Assembly (NCBI RefSeq): GCF_004341085.1
Contig: NZ_SLXW01000001.1
Coordinates: 992,001 to 1,056,000 of the forward strand
DNA length: 64,000 bases
Origin: Sphingomonas sp. PP-CE-1G-424
GTDB lineage: Bacteria > Pseudomonadota > Alphaproteobacteria > Sphingomonadales > Sphingomonadaceae
Reading direction: 5' to 3'
Positions 51,790 to 60,845 of this stretch are shown here, in pieces. A program made the translations under genes and the position numbers. Every line of letters starts with the position of its first letter. Position 1 is the first letter of the stretch. Below the pieces are notes generated by a model. It did no database searches. It was not told the DNA's origin and saw nothing but the letters and a program-made list of their open reading frames with translations.

Positions 51790-53496
51790 ATGTATCGTCC
51801 TATCGGCGCGCTCGCGGTGCTCGCGCTTTCTACCTCTGCCCTTGCTCAGACTGCGCCCCAAGCTGCCCCCGCGCCGGCTCCGGTGACCGCGCCGAAGACT
51901 GCCGAGCTGAACGCCAAGCTCGCCGCGCCGCTGCCGGCGGATCAGGCGGCGATGAAGGCGCATGTGCTGTTTCTCGCGTCGGATGCGATGAAGGGTCGCG
52001 AGGCTGGTAGCCCCGAGTTCGACATCGCCGCGCAATATGTCGCTGCGCAGTTTTATGCCGCGGGTCTGCGGCCGGGTGGCGATCAGGGAGGGTATCTTCA
52101 GACCGTGCCGCTCGTGTCGTACAAGGCGGCGAGCAAGGGCGATTTCGTGTGGACCGGCCGCGGGCCTGCGCAGCCGCTCGTGTTCGGTGAGGATTATGTG
52201 CCCGCAGCGAACGGCGCGAAGGCGGAGACCAGCGTGTCGGCGCCCGTCGTGTTCGTCGGCTACGGCATCGACGCGCCGCAATATGGCCAGGACGACTACA
52301 AGGGCGTCGACGTGCGCGGCAAGATCGTCGCCTATTTCGGCGGATCGCCCGCGCGGTTCGGTGGCGAGGAGCGCGCGTTCTTCGGGTCGGGCGGGACCAA
52401 GGCGGCGATCGCGCAGGCCAACGGCGCAGTCGGCGTGATCACGCTGGAGAGCCCGCGCTCGGCCAAGGTGCGGACCTTCGCCAAACTGGCCGACTCCTAT
52501 GCCACGCCGCGGATGACTTGGGCGAACCCCGACGGCACCGGCAAGGTCGAAGCGCCCGGCGCGCCGTCGCTCGGCACGGTCAGCATGGCCGGCGCGGCCA
52601 AGCTGTTCGTGGGTGCGAAGACGCCGTGGAGCCGGATCGTGAAGCAGGCGGACCGCGACAACGCCAAGTTCAAGGCGGTGCCGCTGGTCGGTACGCTGAC
52701 CGTCGCGACCAAGACGAGCTTCGTGCCCGCCGCTAGCAGCAACGTGGTCGGCGTGATCCCCGGCAGCGATCCGGTGGTCGGTAAGGAGGTCGTCGTGCTC
52801 TCCGCCCATCTCGATCACATCGGCATCACGAAACCCGTGAAGGGCGACGCGCTGAACAACGGCGCGCTCGACAACGCGATCGGCATCGCCAGCCTGATCG
52901 AGGAGGCCAAGCGCTTCACGGCCAGCGGGCAGGCGCCCAAGCGCACGATCATGTTCCTGGCGGTCACCGGCGAGGAGAAGGGGTTGGTCGGCAGCGATTA
53001 CTTCACCAATCACCCGACCGTGCCACTGACCTCGATCGTCGCGGACGTGAACCTCGACATGCCGATCCTGACCTACAAGTTCGAGGACATGGTGGTGTTC
53101 GGTGCCGAGCGCTCGACCATAGGCCCGATCGTGCAGAAGGCGGTGGCGGCGATCGGCGTCGGCCTGTCGCCAGATCCGATGCCGGAGGAAGGGATCTTCG
53201 TTCGCTCGGATCACTTCCGCTTCGTCCAGAAGGGTATTCCCTCGGTATTCCTGTGGCCGGGTCAGAAGGGGCCGGGCAAGGCCGCGGTCGCGTATTTCAT
53301 GGCGAACAATTATCACAAGCCGTCGGACGACCTGACTCAGCCGATCCTGTGGGATCAGGGCGTGCGGTTCGTCGATGCGAACTACCGGATCGCGCGTGAG
53401 ATCGCGGATGGCGCGCAGCGGCCGGTGTGGAATGCGGGCGATTACTTTGGGACGCTGTATAAGGGACCGATGGCAACGACCGGGACGACGAAATGA
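51790..53496 (+). CDS. Secreted M28-family metallopeptidase with PA domain
   Basis: 568 residues. Signal peptide MYRPIGALAVLALSTSALAQ, a Pro/Ala-rich linker, then the M28 domain split by a protease-associated insert (about 130-300). Zinc ligands are seen as LSAHLDHIG, NNGALDNAIGIASL, TGEEKGLVGSDYF (catalytic Glu and ligand), VNLDMPI and SDHFRFVQKGIPSVFLW. Probably a periplasmic or secreted aminopeptidase. It overlaps the next gene by ATGA. Confidence 0.93.
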   Translation: MYRPIGALAVLALSTSALAQTAPQAAPAPAPVTAPKTAELNAKLAAPLPADQAAMKAHVLFLASDAMKGREAGSPEFDIAAQYVAAQFYAAGLRPGGDQGGYLQTVPLVSYKAASKGDFVWTGRGPAQPLVFGEDYVPAANGAKAETSVSAPVVFVGYGIDAPQYGQDDYKGVDVRGKIVAYFGGSPARFGGEERAFFGSGGTKAAIAQANGAVGVITLESPRSAKVRTFAKLADSYATPRMTWANPDGTGKVEAPGAPSLGTVSMAGAAKLFVGAKTPWSRIVKQADRDNAKFKAVPLVGTLTVATKTSFVPAASSNVVGVIPGSDPVVGKEVVVLSAHLDHIGITKPVKGDALNNGALDNAIGIASLIEEAKRFTASGQAPKRTIMFLAVTGEEKGLVGSDYFTNHPTVPLTSIVADVNLDMPILTYKFEDMVVFGAERSTIGPIVQKAVAAIGVGLSPDPMPEEGIFVRSDHFRFVQKGIPSVFLWPGQKGPGKAAVAYFMANNYHKPSDDLTQPILWDQGVRFVDANYRIAREIADGAQRPVWNAGDYFGTLYKGPMATTGTTK

Positions 53497-54329
53497 GCCG
53501 ACTGCTTATCTTCGGGCTGGGCTACACTGCGGGGCGGATGGCCGAGCGGCTGGCCGGCGAGGGCTGGCATGTCGTCGGCACGACGCGGGATGGGCGCGAT
53601 GGTACGCTCCGGTTCGACGATACGGATGCGGTGACAGCGGAGATCGCAGCGGCGACGCATATCCTGTCGTCGGTGCCGCCCGAGCATGAGGCGGACCCCG
53701 TCCTCGGGCGCTACGGCTCGCTGTTGCTGCGGACGCGCGCGTGGCTCGGCTATCTGTCGTCGACCGGCGTGTACGGCGATGCGCAGGGCGCCTGGGTCGA
53801 CGAGACGGCGCCGATCGGTGGCGGTCGTCGGAGCGCGCGGGCCGCGGCGGATGCGGACTGGCTGGCGATTGGTGCGCGGACGTTCCGGTTGCCGGGGATC
53901 TATGGTCCCGGTCGCTCGCCGCTCGACCGGGTGCGGCAGGGCAAGGCGCACCGGATCGAGCAACCCGGCCAGGTGTTCAGTCGCGCGCATGTCGACGACA
54001 TCGTCTCGGGTGTGATCGCCGGGTTCGATGCGCCGGCGGGAGCGTATAATCTGGCGGATGACGTGCCCGCTTCGCAGAACGACGTCGTGGCGTTCGCGGC
54101 GATGCTGCTCGGGATGCCTGCGCCGCCGTTCGTGACGCTCGAGGAACTGTCGGCGATGGGGCGCGGGTTTTATAACGAGAACCGGCGGGTGGCGAACGGC
54201 AAGGCGAAGCGGGTGCTCGGCTGGACGCCCGCCTGGCCCGACTACCGTGCCGGCCTGCGTGCGCTGAGCGCGATGACCAGGCCGATGCCGGACAGGATTG
54301 CACCGGCGACGGCCAGGGTCGACCAGTGA
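53493..54329 (+). CDS. NAD-dependent epimerase/dehydratase-family (YeeZ-like) protein
   Basis: 278 residues. Rossmann start LLIFGLGYTAGRMAERLAGEGW, then ILSSVPPEHEADPVL, YLSSTGVYGD and the conserved RLPGIYGPGRSPLDRV, followed by VHVDDIV-like SRAHVDDIVSGVI. This is the extended-SDR / YeeZ pattern; substrate unknown. The usual catalytic Tyr-x3-Lys is not clear: YGD-GAWVDE follows STGVYG. Coupled by ATGA to the M28 gene. Its last 88 bases overlap the convergent EamA gene. Confidence 0.85.
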   Translation: MSRLLIFGLGYTAGRMAERLAGEGWHVVGTTRDGRDGTLRFDDTDAVTAEIAAATHILSSVPPEHEADPVLGRYGSLLLRTRAWLGYLSSTGVYGDAQGAWVDETAPIGGGRRSARAAADADWLAIGARTFRLPGIYGPGRSPLDRVRQGKAHRIEQPGQVFSRAHVDDIVSGVIAGFDAPAGAYNLADDVPASQNDVVAFAAMLLGMPAPPFVTLEELSAMGRGFYNENRRVANGKAKRVLGWTPAWPDYRAGLRALSAMTRPMPDRIAPATARVDQ

Positions 54330-55165
54330 TAGCGCTCGAAGATCGTCGATAGCAGCATCGCGATCACCGGCACGATGACGCCGGAATAGGCCGCCTTGGC
54401 CGGGCCGATCGCGCGGATGACGTTGAAATACAGCGGAAAGGCGAGCGCGGAGGCGAACACGCCGAGATAGAGGATGCCCGCGACATAGCCGAAGCGCGGC
54501 TCGAACACCGGTGGCCCGGTGGTGATCCAGGCGAACGCCGCATCGAGGCATGCGCCGATCAGCATCGCCATCGCGAGCGTCGGTGCCATCGGATAGCGCT
54601 TGGCGAACGCGCTGCCCTGGACGACGTTGGCGACCGACGCGGCCATCACGCCGCACAAGGTCAGGACGATGCCGATCGTCGCCGAGCGCGGCCCGTGCGG
54701 ATCGACCCGCGCCTCGTTGACGAACAGCAGCGCGACCCCCGCCATCGCTACGGCGCAGCCGACCACGAGTTGTGGTCCGAGGCGTTGCTTGAGGAAGATC
54801 CGGCCGAAGATCGCGTTGGGGACGAGCAGGAGCGCGAACACGACCGCGACAAGACCCGAGGTGACGTAATGCTCGGCGCGGTAGACGAAGTTGAAGTTGA
54901 ACGTGAACAGCGCGATGCCGATCACCCCCGCGAACGCGTAGCCGCGCGCGTCGAACTTGAAGCTCTCGCGCTTGATGCTGGCGTAGATCGCCATTGCGAT
55001 GCCGGCGACGAGGAAGCGGTAGCTGATCGACCAGCTTGGCGGCACCACCGCGATCTGGTCGCGGATGACGAGCCAGGTCGAGCCCCAGATCAGCGTGACG
55101 ATGCCGAACGGAATCAGTACGGCCGCGCGGGTCGACTGTGGTGGGTCGGTTGGGCCGGGGGTCAT
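54242..55165 (-). CDS. EamA/DMT-family transporter
   Basis: 307 residues with ten membrane helices in two EamA repeats: LIPFGIVTLIWGSTWLVIRDQ at the start, AEHYVTSGLVAVVFALLLVPNAIFGRIFL, and in the second half ALAFPLYFNVIRAIGPAKAAYSGVIVPVIAMLL. Exports amino acids or other metabolites in studied relatives; substrate unknown. Its ATG overlaps the stop of the threonine aldolase gene (ATGA), suggesting the pair works on related amino acids. Its 3' end overlaps the convergent gene by 88 bases. Confidence 0.9.
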   Translation of the reverse strand: MTPGPTDPPQSTRAAVLIPFGIVTLIWGSTWLVIRDQIAVVPPSWSISYRFLVAGIAMAIYASIKRESFKFDARGYAFAGVIGIALFTFNFNFVYRAEHYVTSGLVAVVFALLLVPNAIFGRIFLKQRLGPQLVVGCAVAMAGVALLFVNEARVDPHGPRSATIGIVLTLCGVMAASVANVVQGSAFAKRYPMAPTLAMAMLIGACLDAAFAWITTGPPVFEPRFGYVAGILYLGVFASALAFPLYFNVIRAIGPAKAAYSGVIVPVIAMLLSTIFERYHWSTLAVAGAILSGIGLVIALSARRPAR

Positions 55166-56163
55166 AACTCCCGGATCGCATCGGCGAGCAGGCCGACTGC
55201 GTCCGCGGGGCTGTCCCATGCGGTGACCAGGCGGATCTCGCCGGCGGCCCAGTCGTAGAAGTCGAAACCTTTCCCGCGGAGGGCTGCGGCTTCTTCCGGC
55301 GTGGCGCGGAGGAAGACTTCGTTGGCCTCGACCGGGTGGACGAGGCGGTTGCCGGCGGCGGCGGCGAGTCTGGCGGCGGCGTCGTTCGCGGCCTTGGCAT
55401 TGGCGAGCCAGAGGTCGTCGTCGAGCATGGCGAGGATCTGCGCGGCGAGATACCGCCCTTTTGACAGCAGCAGGCCTGCGCGTTTGCGGCGGTATTGCGT
55501 GACGGCGGCAAGGTCGGGCTTGAAGAAGACCAGCGCCTCCGCACTCATCGCGCCGTTCTTGACGAAGCCGAAGCTCAGCGCGTCGACGCCCGCGCGCCAC
55601 GTCATCTCGGCGGGCGAGCAGCCGACGCGTGCCATCGCGTTGGCGAAGCGTGCGCCGTCCATGTGGAAGCCGAGCCCGCGTTCCTTTGCCAGCGCGCCGA
55701 TCTCCGCGACCTCATGAGGCTGGTAAACGCGGCCGTATTCGGTGGCGTTGGTGATCGAGATCGCGTGCGGCTGGACGCGGTGGACGTCGTCGGGGATCGC
55801 GTCGAGGACAGTTCGGATCGTGTCTGGGGTGAGCTTTGCGCCGTCACCGTCGGCGAGGAACAGCTTGGCGCCGTGCGTGTAGAATTCGGGCGCGCCGCCC
55901 TCGTCGTTCTGAATGTGCGCGTCGCGGTGGCAGACGATGCCGCCGTGCGGGGGGCAGAGGGCGGCGAGCGCGAGGCAGTTGGCGGCGGTGCCGGTGGGGA
56001 CCCAGAGGACGGCGACGTCGGTCTCGAACAGCGCGGACAGGCGGCCGTCGAGCTGCTGGCTCCACGCGTCGCCGGCATAGGCGGTGTCGAGCGTGTCGGC
56101 GGCGGCGATCGCGGCCATGACCTGCGGGTGGATCCTGGCGGCGTTGTCGGAGAAGAAGCGCAT
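55162..56163 (-). CDS. Low-specificity L-threonine aldolase family protein
   Basis: 333 residues, fold-type I PLP enzyme. MRFFSDNAARIHPQVMAAIA, VLWVPTGTAANCLALAAL, HRDAHIQNDEGGAPEF, ITNATEYGRVY, FHMDGARFANAMA and the PLP lysine in SFGFVKNGAMSAEALVFF. Cleaves threonine or beta-hydroxy amino acids to glycine plus an aldehyde. ATG 56163 gives the family's usual start; the frame extends upstream into a repeat. Coupled to an EamA transporter. Confidence 0.92.
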   Translation of the reverse strand: MRFFSDNAARIHPQVMAAIAAADTLDTAYAGDAWSQQLDGRLSALFETDVAVLWVPTGTAANCLALAALCPPHGGIVCHRDAHIQNDEGGAPEFYTHGAKLFLADGDGAKLTPDTIRTVLDAIPDDVHRVQPHAISITNATEYGRVYQPHEVAEIGALAKERGLGFHMDGARFANAMARVGCSPAEMTWRAGVDALSFGFVKNGAMSAEALVFFKPDLAAVTQYRRKRAGLLLSKGRYLAAQILAMLDDDLWLANAKAANDAAARLAAAAGNRLVHPVEANEVFLRATPEEAAALRGKGFDFYDWAAGEIRLVTAWDSPADAVGLLADAIREL

Positions 56164-56233
56164 GGGGGAGACATGCTGCGATGCGGTGGTGAGGTCAACG
56201 GGGGTGTCGCTGCTCGGACGTTGGCGACCGCTT

Positions 56234-56293
56234 TCTTGTTCTCCCGCGAAGGCGGGAGCCCAGTCTGGGGCCCCGCCTTCGCGGGGAAACAAG
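56234..56293. repeat. Short REPIN-like inverted repeat, family L, copy 1
   Basis: CTTGTTCTCCCGCGAAGGCG pairs with CGCCTTCGCGGGGAAACAAG; almost no spacer between the two units. A related copy is at 63744-63824. Confidence 0.85.
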
Positions 56294-56312
56294 CTGTCTT
56301 GCGGGCGAAGTC

Positions 56313-58466
56313 CTACTGCCCTTCGTCGAACCCCGTCTCTTCCTCCGGAGGTCGGCGATCGTCGCGGGGGGGCGGGCCTTCCTGGCGGTCGCGGCGGGAG
56401 GGGCCGACCGAGATGGTGCCGTCCTCGCCCATCTTCAGGTTGAAGCCCATTCCTTCGATCTCCCCGCCCAACGGCAGAATGGAATTCTCCTGATCTTCCG
56501 CTGGCAACGCGTCAGGATCGACTTCCTCGACCGCGGGAGGAGGCGCGGCGATCGGGGCGATGCCCAGCGCGCTCTGCATGAAATCGCGCCAGATGCGCGC
56601 GGGGATGCCGCCGCCGGACAGGCCGGGGTTCGACGAATTGTCGTCATTGCCGACCCACACGCCGACCACCAGATCGCGCGCGAAGCCGACGAACAGCGCG
56701 TCCTTGTTGTCCGAGGTCGTGCCGGTCTTGCCGAACGCGTCGACCGTCAGGTTCGCGCCGCGGCCGGTGCCGGTGCGGATCGAGGCCGCCAGCAGGTCGA
56801 GCATTTCGTCGTGGATCTTGCTCGGCATCTCGGTCGCGCCGCCGGTCAGCGACTGGTACCAGCCCTTCTCGCGGACGTCGGCGAGCCCGCGCGGCTGGAC
56901 CGGATATTGTTCGCGCGCGATCGCGGCATAGGCGGCGGTGAGTTCGAGCAGCGACACGGTCGAGGTGCCGAGGCCTATCGTTGCCTCGCTGGGGATCGGC
57001 GTCGAGATGCCGAGGTCGCGTGCCGCCTTGATCACCGCCTTGACGCCTACCTGCTGCGTGAGCCGAGCGGCGGCGACGTTGGACGAGCGCGCGAACGCCT
57101 GGCGGAGCGTGATCGTGCCCTGATAGCGGCCGTCGCTGTTCTTGGGCGTCCAGTCGCCGATCGTGACCGGGCGGTCCTCGATCGTCGAATCGGGAGTGAG
57201 GCCCTGGCGCATCGCGGCGAGGTAGACGAACAGCTTGAAGGTCGAGCCGGGCTGGCGGCGGGCCTGCGTGGCGCGGTTGAACGGGCTTTTCGCGTAGTTC
57301 TTGCCGCCGATCATCGCGACGACGCGGCCATCGGGACGCATCGCCACCAGCGCGACCTGCGCCTGACGTAGACCCGCGCGCGCTACGGTGCGTTCTGCTG
57401 CGCGCTGTAACCGCGGGTCGAGCGTCGTCTGGACGGTCGCCTCGGTCTTGATCTCGCCAGCCTGGTCGCGTGCTTCGGGGAGGATCCAGTCGGCGAAATA
57501 GGTGCCGTTGGGGAGCTGCGACGGGCGGCTGCCGAGCACGCGCTGTGGCTGGACCGCGTCGCCCTCTGCCTTGGTGAGGAAGCCCGCGTCGACCATCGCG
57601 CCGACGACGACGGCCTCCCGCTTGCGCGCGCCTTCTAGGTTGGAGGTGGGGGCGAGGCGCGATGGCGCCTTGACCAGCCCGGCGAGCATCGCCGCCTGGC
57701 CGACGTTGAGTTTATCGGGGGTGCGGCCGAAATAATGCTTGGCGGCCGCGCTGATCCCGTAGGTGTTGTCGCCGAAATAGACGTTCGAAAGATAGCGCGA
57801 GAGGATTTCGTTCTTCGACAGCCATGCCTCTAGCCAGAAGGCGATCATCGCCTCGCGGATTTTGCGCGTCGCGGTGCGGTCCGAATCGAGGAAGGCGTTC
57901 TTTGCGAGCTGTTGGGTGATCGTCGAGCCGCCCTGGCGGACGCCGCCCGAGCCCATGTTCGCCCATGCCGCCCGCGCGATGCCGCGCGGATCGACGCCCC
58001 AGTGCGAATAGAAACGCCGGTCCTCGATCGCGAGGAACGCCTGCGTCACGTGCGGCGGGAGCTTCGAGGCGTCGACCGACTTGCCGATGATCGCGCCGCG
58101 CCGCGCGATCGGCGTGCCGTCGTCCGCGGTCAGCGTGATCGAGGGCGGCGTCGGCGGCTGGAGCGACTTCGACAGCGGCGCGGTGATCGCCAGCCAGATG
58201 ATCGCGATCACCAGCAGGACGATGCCGATCCCCGCCCCGCGCAGGATCCAGCGACCGATCGGACGCTTGCGCCGCGGCACGCGGGCGGTGACGTAGGGCG
58301 CCGCATCGCGGTCGTCATATGACCCGGACTCGTCACCATCGCGCTCGGCTTCGTATTTCTGGCGCAGGCGTTCACGTTCGGTGATCAGCCGCTCGCGCTC
58401 ATAGGCATAGGGCTCGCGGTCGCCGCGCGAACTGGAACGGTCGGGGTCGAAGGGATCGGGGCGCAT
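56313..58466 (-). CDS. Penicillin-binding protein 1A-type transglycosylase/transpeptidase
   Basis: 717 residues, class A PBP. A charged cytoplasmic tail (1-72), one membrane anchor (about 75-95), a GT51 domain with FLAIEDRRFYSHWGVDPRG and GGSTITQQLAKN, and a transpeptidase domain with the three active-site motifs: GSTFK (nucleophile Ser), SSN and KTGTT. After residue 650 the tail is Pro/Glu/Asp-rich. It polymerises and cross-links peptidoglycan outside the inner membrane. All catalytic motifs are intact. Alone in its transcript as far as can be seen. Confidence 0.95.
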   Translation of the reverse strand: MRPDPFDPDRSSSRGDREPYAYERERLITERERLRQKYEAERDGDESGSYDDRDAAPYVTARVPRRKRPIGRWILRGAGIGIVLLVIAIIWLAITAPLSKSLQPPTPPSITLTADDGTPIARRGAIIGKSVDASKLPPHVTQAFLAIEDRRFYSHWGVDPRGIARAAWANMGSGGVRQGGSTITQQLAKNAFLDSDRTATRKIREAMIAFWLEAWLSKNEILSRYLSNVYFGDNTYGISAAAKHYFGRTPDKLNVGQAAMLAGLVKAPSRLAPTSNLEGARKREAVVVGAMVDAGFLTKAEGDAVQPQRVLGSRPSQLPNGTYFADWILPEARDQAGEIKTEATVQTTLDPRLQRAAERTVARAGLRQAQVALVAMRPDGRVVAMIGGKNYAKSPFNRATQARRQPGSTFKLFVYLAAMRQGLTPDSTIEDRPVTIGDWTPKNSDGRYQGTITLRQAFARSSNVAAARLTQQVGVKAVIKAARDLGISTPIPSEATIGLGTSTVSLLELTAAYAAIAREQYPVQPRGLADVREKGWYQSLTGGATEMPSKIHDEMLDLLAASIRTGTGRGANLTVDAFGKTGTTSDNKDALFVGFARDLVVGVWVGNDDNSSNPGLSGGGIPARIWRDFMQSALGIAPIAAPPPAVEEVDPDALPAEDQENSILPLGGEIEGMGFNLKMGEDGTISVGPSRRDRQEGPPPRDDRRPPEEETGFDEGQ

Positions 58467-58650
58467 CGGATCGTTCCAGGTCGGCCAAGCGGCGGACTTT
58501 AGTGTGTTATCGTTCTATGACAGCTCGGGCAAGCCTATGCGCATGCCTAACGTGTACCGGGGCTTAGTGACAGCGTCCGTGGTGTTCGCAGCGCGAGAAC
58601 CGGTCGAAGCCCTGTTGTCATCGCGCGGCGAAACGGGGAAGAGCGTGTCG

Positions 58651-59259
58651 ATGACGTTCGAACAGGATGAAACCGTGGCCGCTTCCGACACTCTCCCCCT
58701 CGTCGTTGGCATCGGCGGCACGATCGGCGGCGTCTCGTCGACCGAGCGTGCACTCCGCATCGCGCTCGATGCGGTCGAGAAGCAGGGCTATCGCACGCAG
58801 ATGTTCGGGGGCGCCGACATGGCGCGACTGCCGCTCTACGATCCGAAGGCGACGACGCGGACCGCGGACGAACGCGCGTTCGTCGAGGCCGTGCGCGGTG
58901 CATCGGCGGTGATCATCGCCAGCCCGGGCTATCACGGCAGCATCTCCGGCGTGGTGAAGAACGCGCTCGACCTGCTCGAGGAGACCGCGCGCGACGAGCG
59001 GCCGTATCTGGCGGACATGCCGGTCGGGTTGATCGCCACGGCGTATGGCTGGCAGGCGACCGGCAGCACGATCGCGGCGCTGCGCTCGATCGTCCACGCG
59101 CTGCGCGGCTGGCCGACGCCGTTCGCGGCGGCGATCAACACGCAGGTGACGAAGTTCGACGACGAGGGTGGCGCGAACGATCCCGCGGTGATCGAGCAAT
59201 TGTGCTTGGTCGGGCGTCAGGTGGCGCGGTTCGCGCCGTTGTCCGAGCCGGCGAACTAA
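58651..59259 (+). CDS. NADPH-dependent FMN reductase-family protein
   Basis: 202 residues, flavodoxin-like fold: LPLVVGIGGTIGGVSSTERAL (phosphate loop), VIIASPGYHGSISGVVKNALDLL and VGLIATAYGWQATGSTIAALRS are the family signature. It reduces FMN or a quinone/azo compound with NADPH; no partner monooxygenase is nearby. ATG 58651 gives the normal length; the frame is open from 58504, but those residues do not look like protein of this family. Confidence 0.88.
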   Translation: MTFEQDETVAASDTLPLVVGIGGTIGGVSSTERALRIALDAVEKQGYRTQMFGGADMARLPLYDPKATTRTADERAFVEAVRGASAVIIASPGYHGSISGVVKNALDLLEETARDERPYLADMPVGLIATAYGWQATGSTIAALRSIVHALRGWPTPFAAAINTQVTKFDDEGGANDPAVIEQLCLVGRQVARFAPLSEPAN

Positions 59260-59276
59260 CAGGTTCGCGCTATCGT

Positions 59277-59347
59277 CCGTTCGTCCTGAACGCAGTCGAA
59301 GGGCATGCCCCAAGCGAGGGTGCGTCGACTTCGCTCAGCACGAACGG
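59277..59347. repeat. REPIN-like inverted repeat, family B, copy 3
   Basis: CCGTTCGTCCTGAACGCAG with its inverted partner at the right end (CTTCGCTCAGCACGAACGG); the left unit has two changes against copy 1. Confidence 0.88.
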
Positions 59348-59376
59348 GGTAGGGGAGTTCTGAGGCTTGGTACCCG

Positions 59377-60408
59377 CTACCGCACCGCCGCGCGGAGGGT
59401 GGCGCGGACGCCGGTGTGGGTCGGGTCGTATTCGACGATCGACTGCAGGCTCTGCGCCATCGCGCGGATCAGCTTCGTGCCTAGCCCGGTGCCGCGTGGG
59501 GCGGCGTCTTCGGGAATGCCGCAGCCATCGTCCTCGACCGCGAGCAGGAAGACGTCGTCGTCGATCCGGCGCAGCGCCACGCGGACTTCGCCGCCGCTGT
59601 TGGGGTAGGCGTATTTGCACGCGTTGGTGACGAGTTCGGTGACGATCACGCCGAGCGACACCGCGCGGTCGGTGGGCAGGCGGATCGGCTCGGCGGCGAG
59701 GCTCAAGGCGCGCGGGAGCGCTTCGGTCGACCAGGTCTCGGCGAGTTCGTCGACCAGCGCGCCGAGATATTCCTGCATGTCGACGCTCTCGACGTCGTTG
59801 CTCGTGTAAAGCCGGCGGTGGACCTGCGCGATCGCCTGGATACGGCGCTGCGTATCCTCCAGCGCCTCACGCGCGGACGGGTCGGTCAGCGCGGTCGCCT
59901 GGAGTCGGACCATCGCCGAGACGAGTTGCAGCGAGTTGGCGACGCGGTGGTTCACCTCGCCCAGCAGCGCCTCGAGCCGCGCGTTGCTGGCCCGGAGGTC
60001 GGCTTCGGCGGACGCCTTTTCCTGTTCGAGCAGGGCACGCGCGCGCACCTGTTCAAACGAGGCGGCGAGCAGGTCGAAGAAATCGTCGCCGACCGTCTTC
60101 ACGACGTAATCGGCGGCACCCGCCTTCAGCGCGGCGACCGCGATGCGGCCCTCTTCGGAGCCGGTGACGTACACCACGGGGGGCGGATCGGGCAGGCGGC
60201 GGAGCGCGTCGAGGGTTTCGAGGCCGTCCATCCCGGGCATGTAATGGTCGACCGCGATCAGGTCGAAGCGTTCTGCGGCGGCCTTCACGACTCCCTCGGC
60301 CCCCGTCTCGGCAACGGTCATCCGGTAGCCGCGGCGTTCGAGCGCACGCGCCGCCAGCCGCCGGATCCCGGCGTCGTCGTCGATGTAGAGGACGCGCGTT
60401 TCGCTCAC
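59377..60408 (-). CDS. Receiver-HisKA_2 hybrid histidine kinase
   Basis: 343 residues. N-terminal receiver (1-120) with acidic residues Asp10-Asp12, phospho-acceptor Asp54 (AVDHYMPGMDG) and conserved Lys104. A coiled-coil linker follows, then a HisKA_2 dimerisation domain with His154 (GEVNHRVANSLQLVSAM) and a Bergerat ATPase domain (ELVTNACKYAYP, DDGCGIP, GTGLGTKLI). This histidine-kinase type is common in alphaproteobacterial light and general-stress signalling. The GTG start overlaps the stop of the upstream response regulator (GTGA); third gene of a kinase - receiver - receiver-kinase operon. Confidence 0.92.
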   Translation of the reverse strand: MSETRVLYIDDDAGIRRLAARALERRGYRMTVAETGAEGVVKAAAERFDLIAVDHYMPGMDGLETLDALRRLPDPPPVVYVTGSEEGRIAVAALKAGAADYVVKTVGDDFFDLLAASFEQVRARALLEQEKASAEADLRASNARLEALLGEVNHRVANSLQLVSAMVRLQATALTDPSAREALEDTQRRIQAIAQVHRRLYTSNDVESVDMQEYLGALVDELAETWSTEALPRALSLAAEPIRLPTDRAVSLGVIVTELVTNACKYAYPNSGGEVRVALRRIDDDVFLLAVEDDGCGIPEDAAPRGTGLGTKLIRAMAQSLQSIVEYDPTHTGVRATLRAAVR

Positions 60409-60845
60409 TCGGCTTCGGGGACCTGGATCACCGACAGGAACAGCCCGAGCTGGCGAATCGCCTGCGCGAAGCTCTCATAGTTGACCGGCTTGGTGATGTA
60501 GACGTTGCAGCCGAGGTCGTAGCAGCGCTCGATCTCGACCCTGTCGTCGGTTGTGGTGAGTACGACGACCGGTGTGCGACGTAGCGGGCTGCCCTCCGCC
60601 TTGATCCGCGCGAGGATGTCGGTGCCGCTCATGTCGGGCAGGTTCAAGTCGAGCAGGATCATCGCCGGGCCGCTTTTCGCGGGGCCATCGGCGGCGTTGA
60701 ACAGGAAGTCGAGCGCGGTGGTGCCGTCGGTGAAGTGACGGATATCGTTCAAGATCCCGGCGCGGCGAATGTTCTTCTCGATGAGGCGGGCATGACCCTC
60801 GTCATCCTCGATCATCACGATACCGACGGTCTTGTGATCGTTCAT
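60405..60845 (-). CDS. Single-domain response regulator (Rcp1-like)
   Basis: 146 residues, receiver only: VMIEDDEGHARLIEKNIRRAG, phospho-acceptor Asp66 (LLDLNLPDMSG), VVVLTTTDD and the conserved lysine in YITKPVNYESF. The EDDEGHARLIEKNIRRAG start and the long LNDIRHFTDGTTALDFLF segment are typical of the receivers paired with phytochrome-like kinases. No output domain, so it is a phospho-carrier. Overlaps both neighbours by four bases. Confidence 0.93.
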   Translation of the reverse strand: MNDHKTVGIVMIEDDEGHARLIEKNIRRAGILNDIRHFTDGTTALDFLFNAADGPAKSGPAMILLDLNLPDMSGTDILARIKAEGSPLRRTPVVVLTTTDDRVEIERCYDLGCNVYITKPVNYESFAQAIRQLGLFLSVIQVPEAE

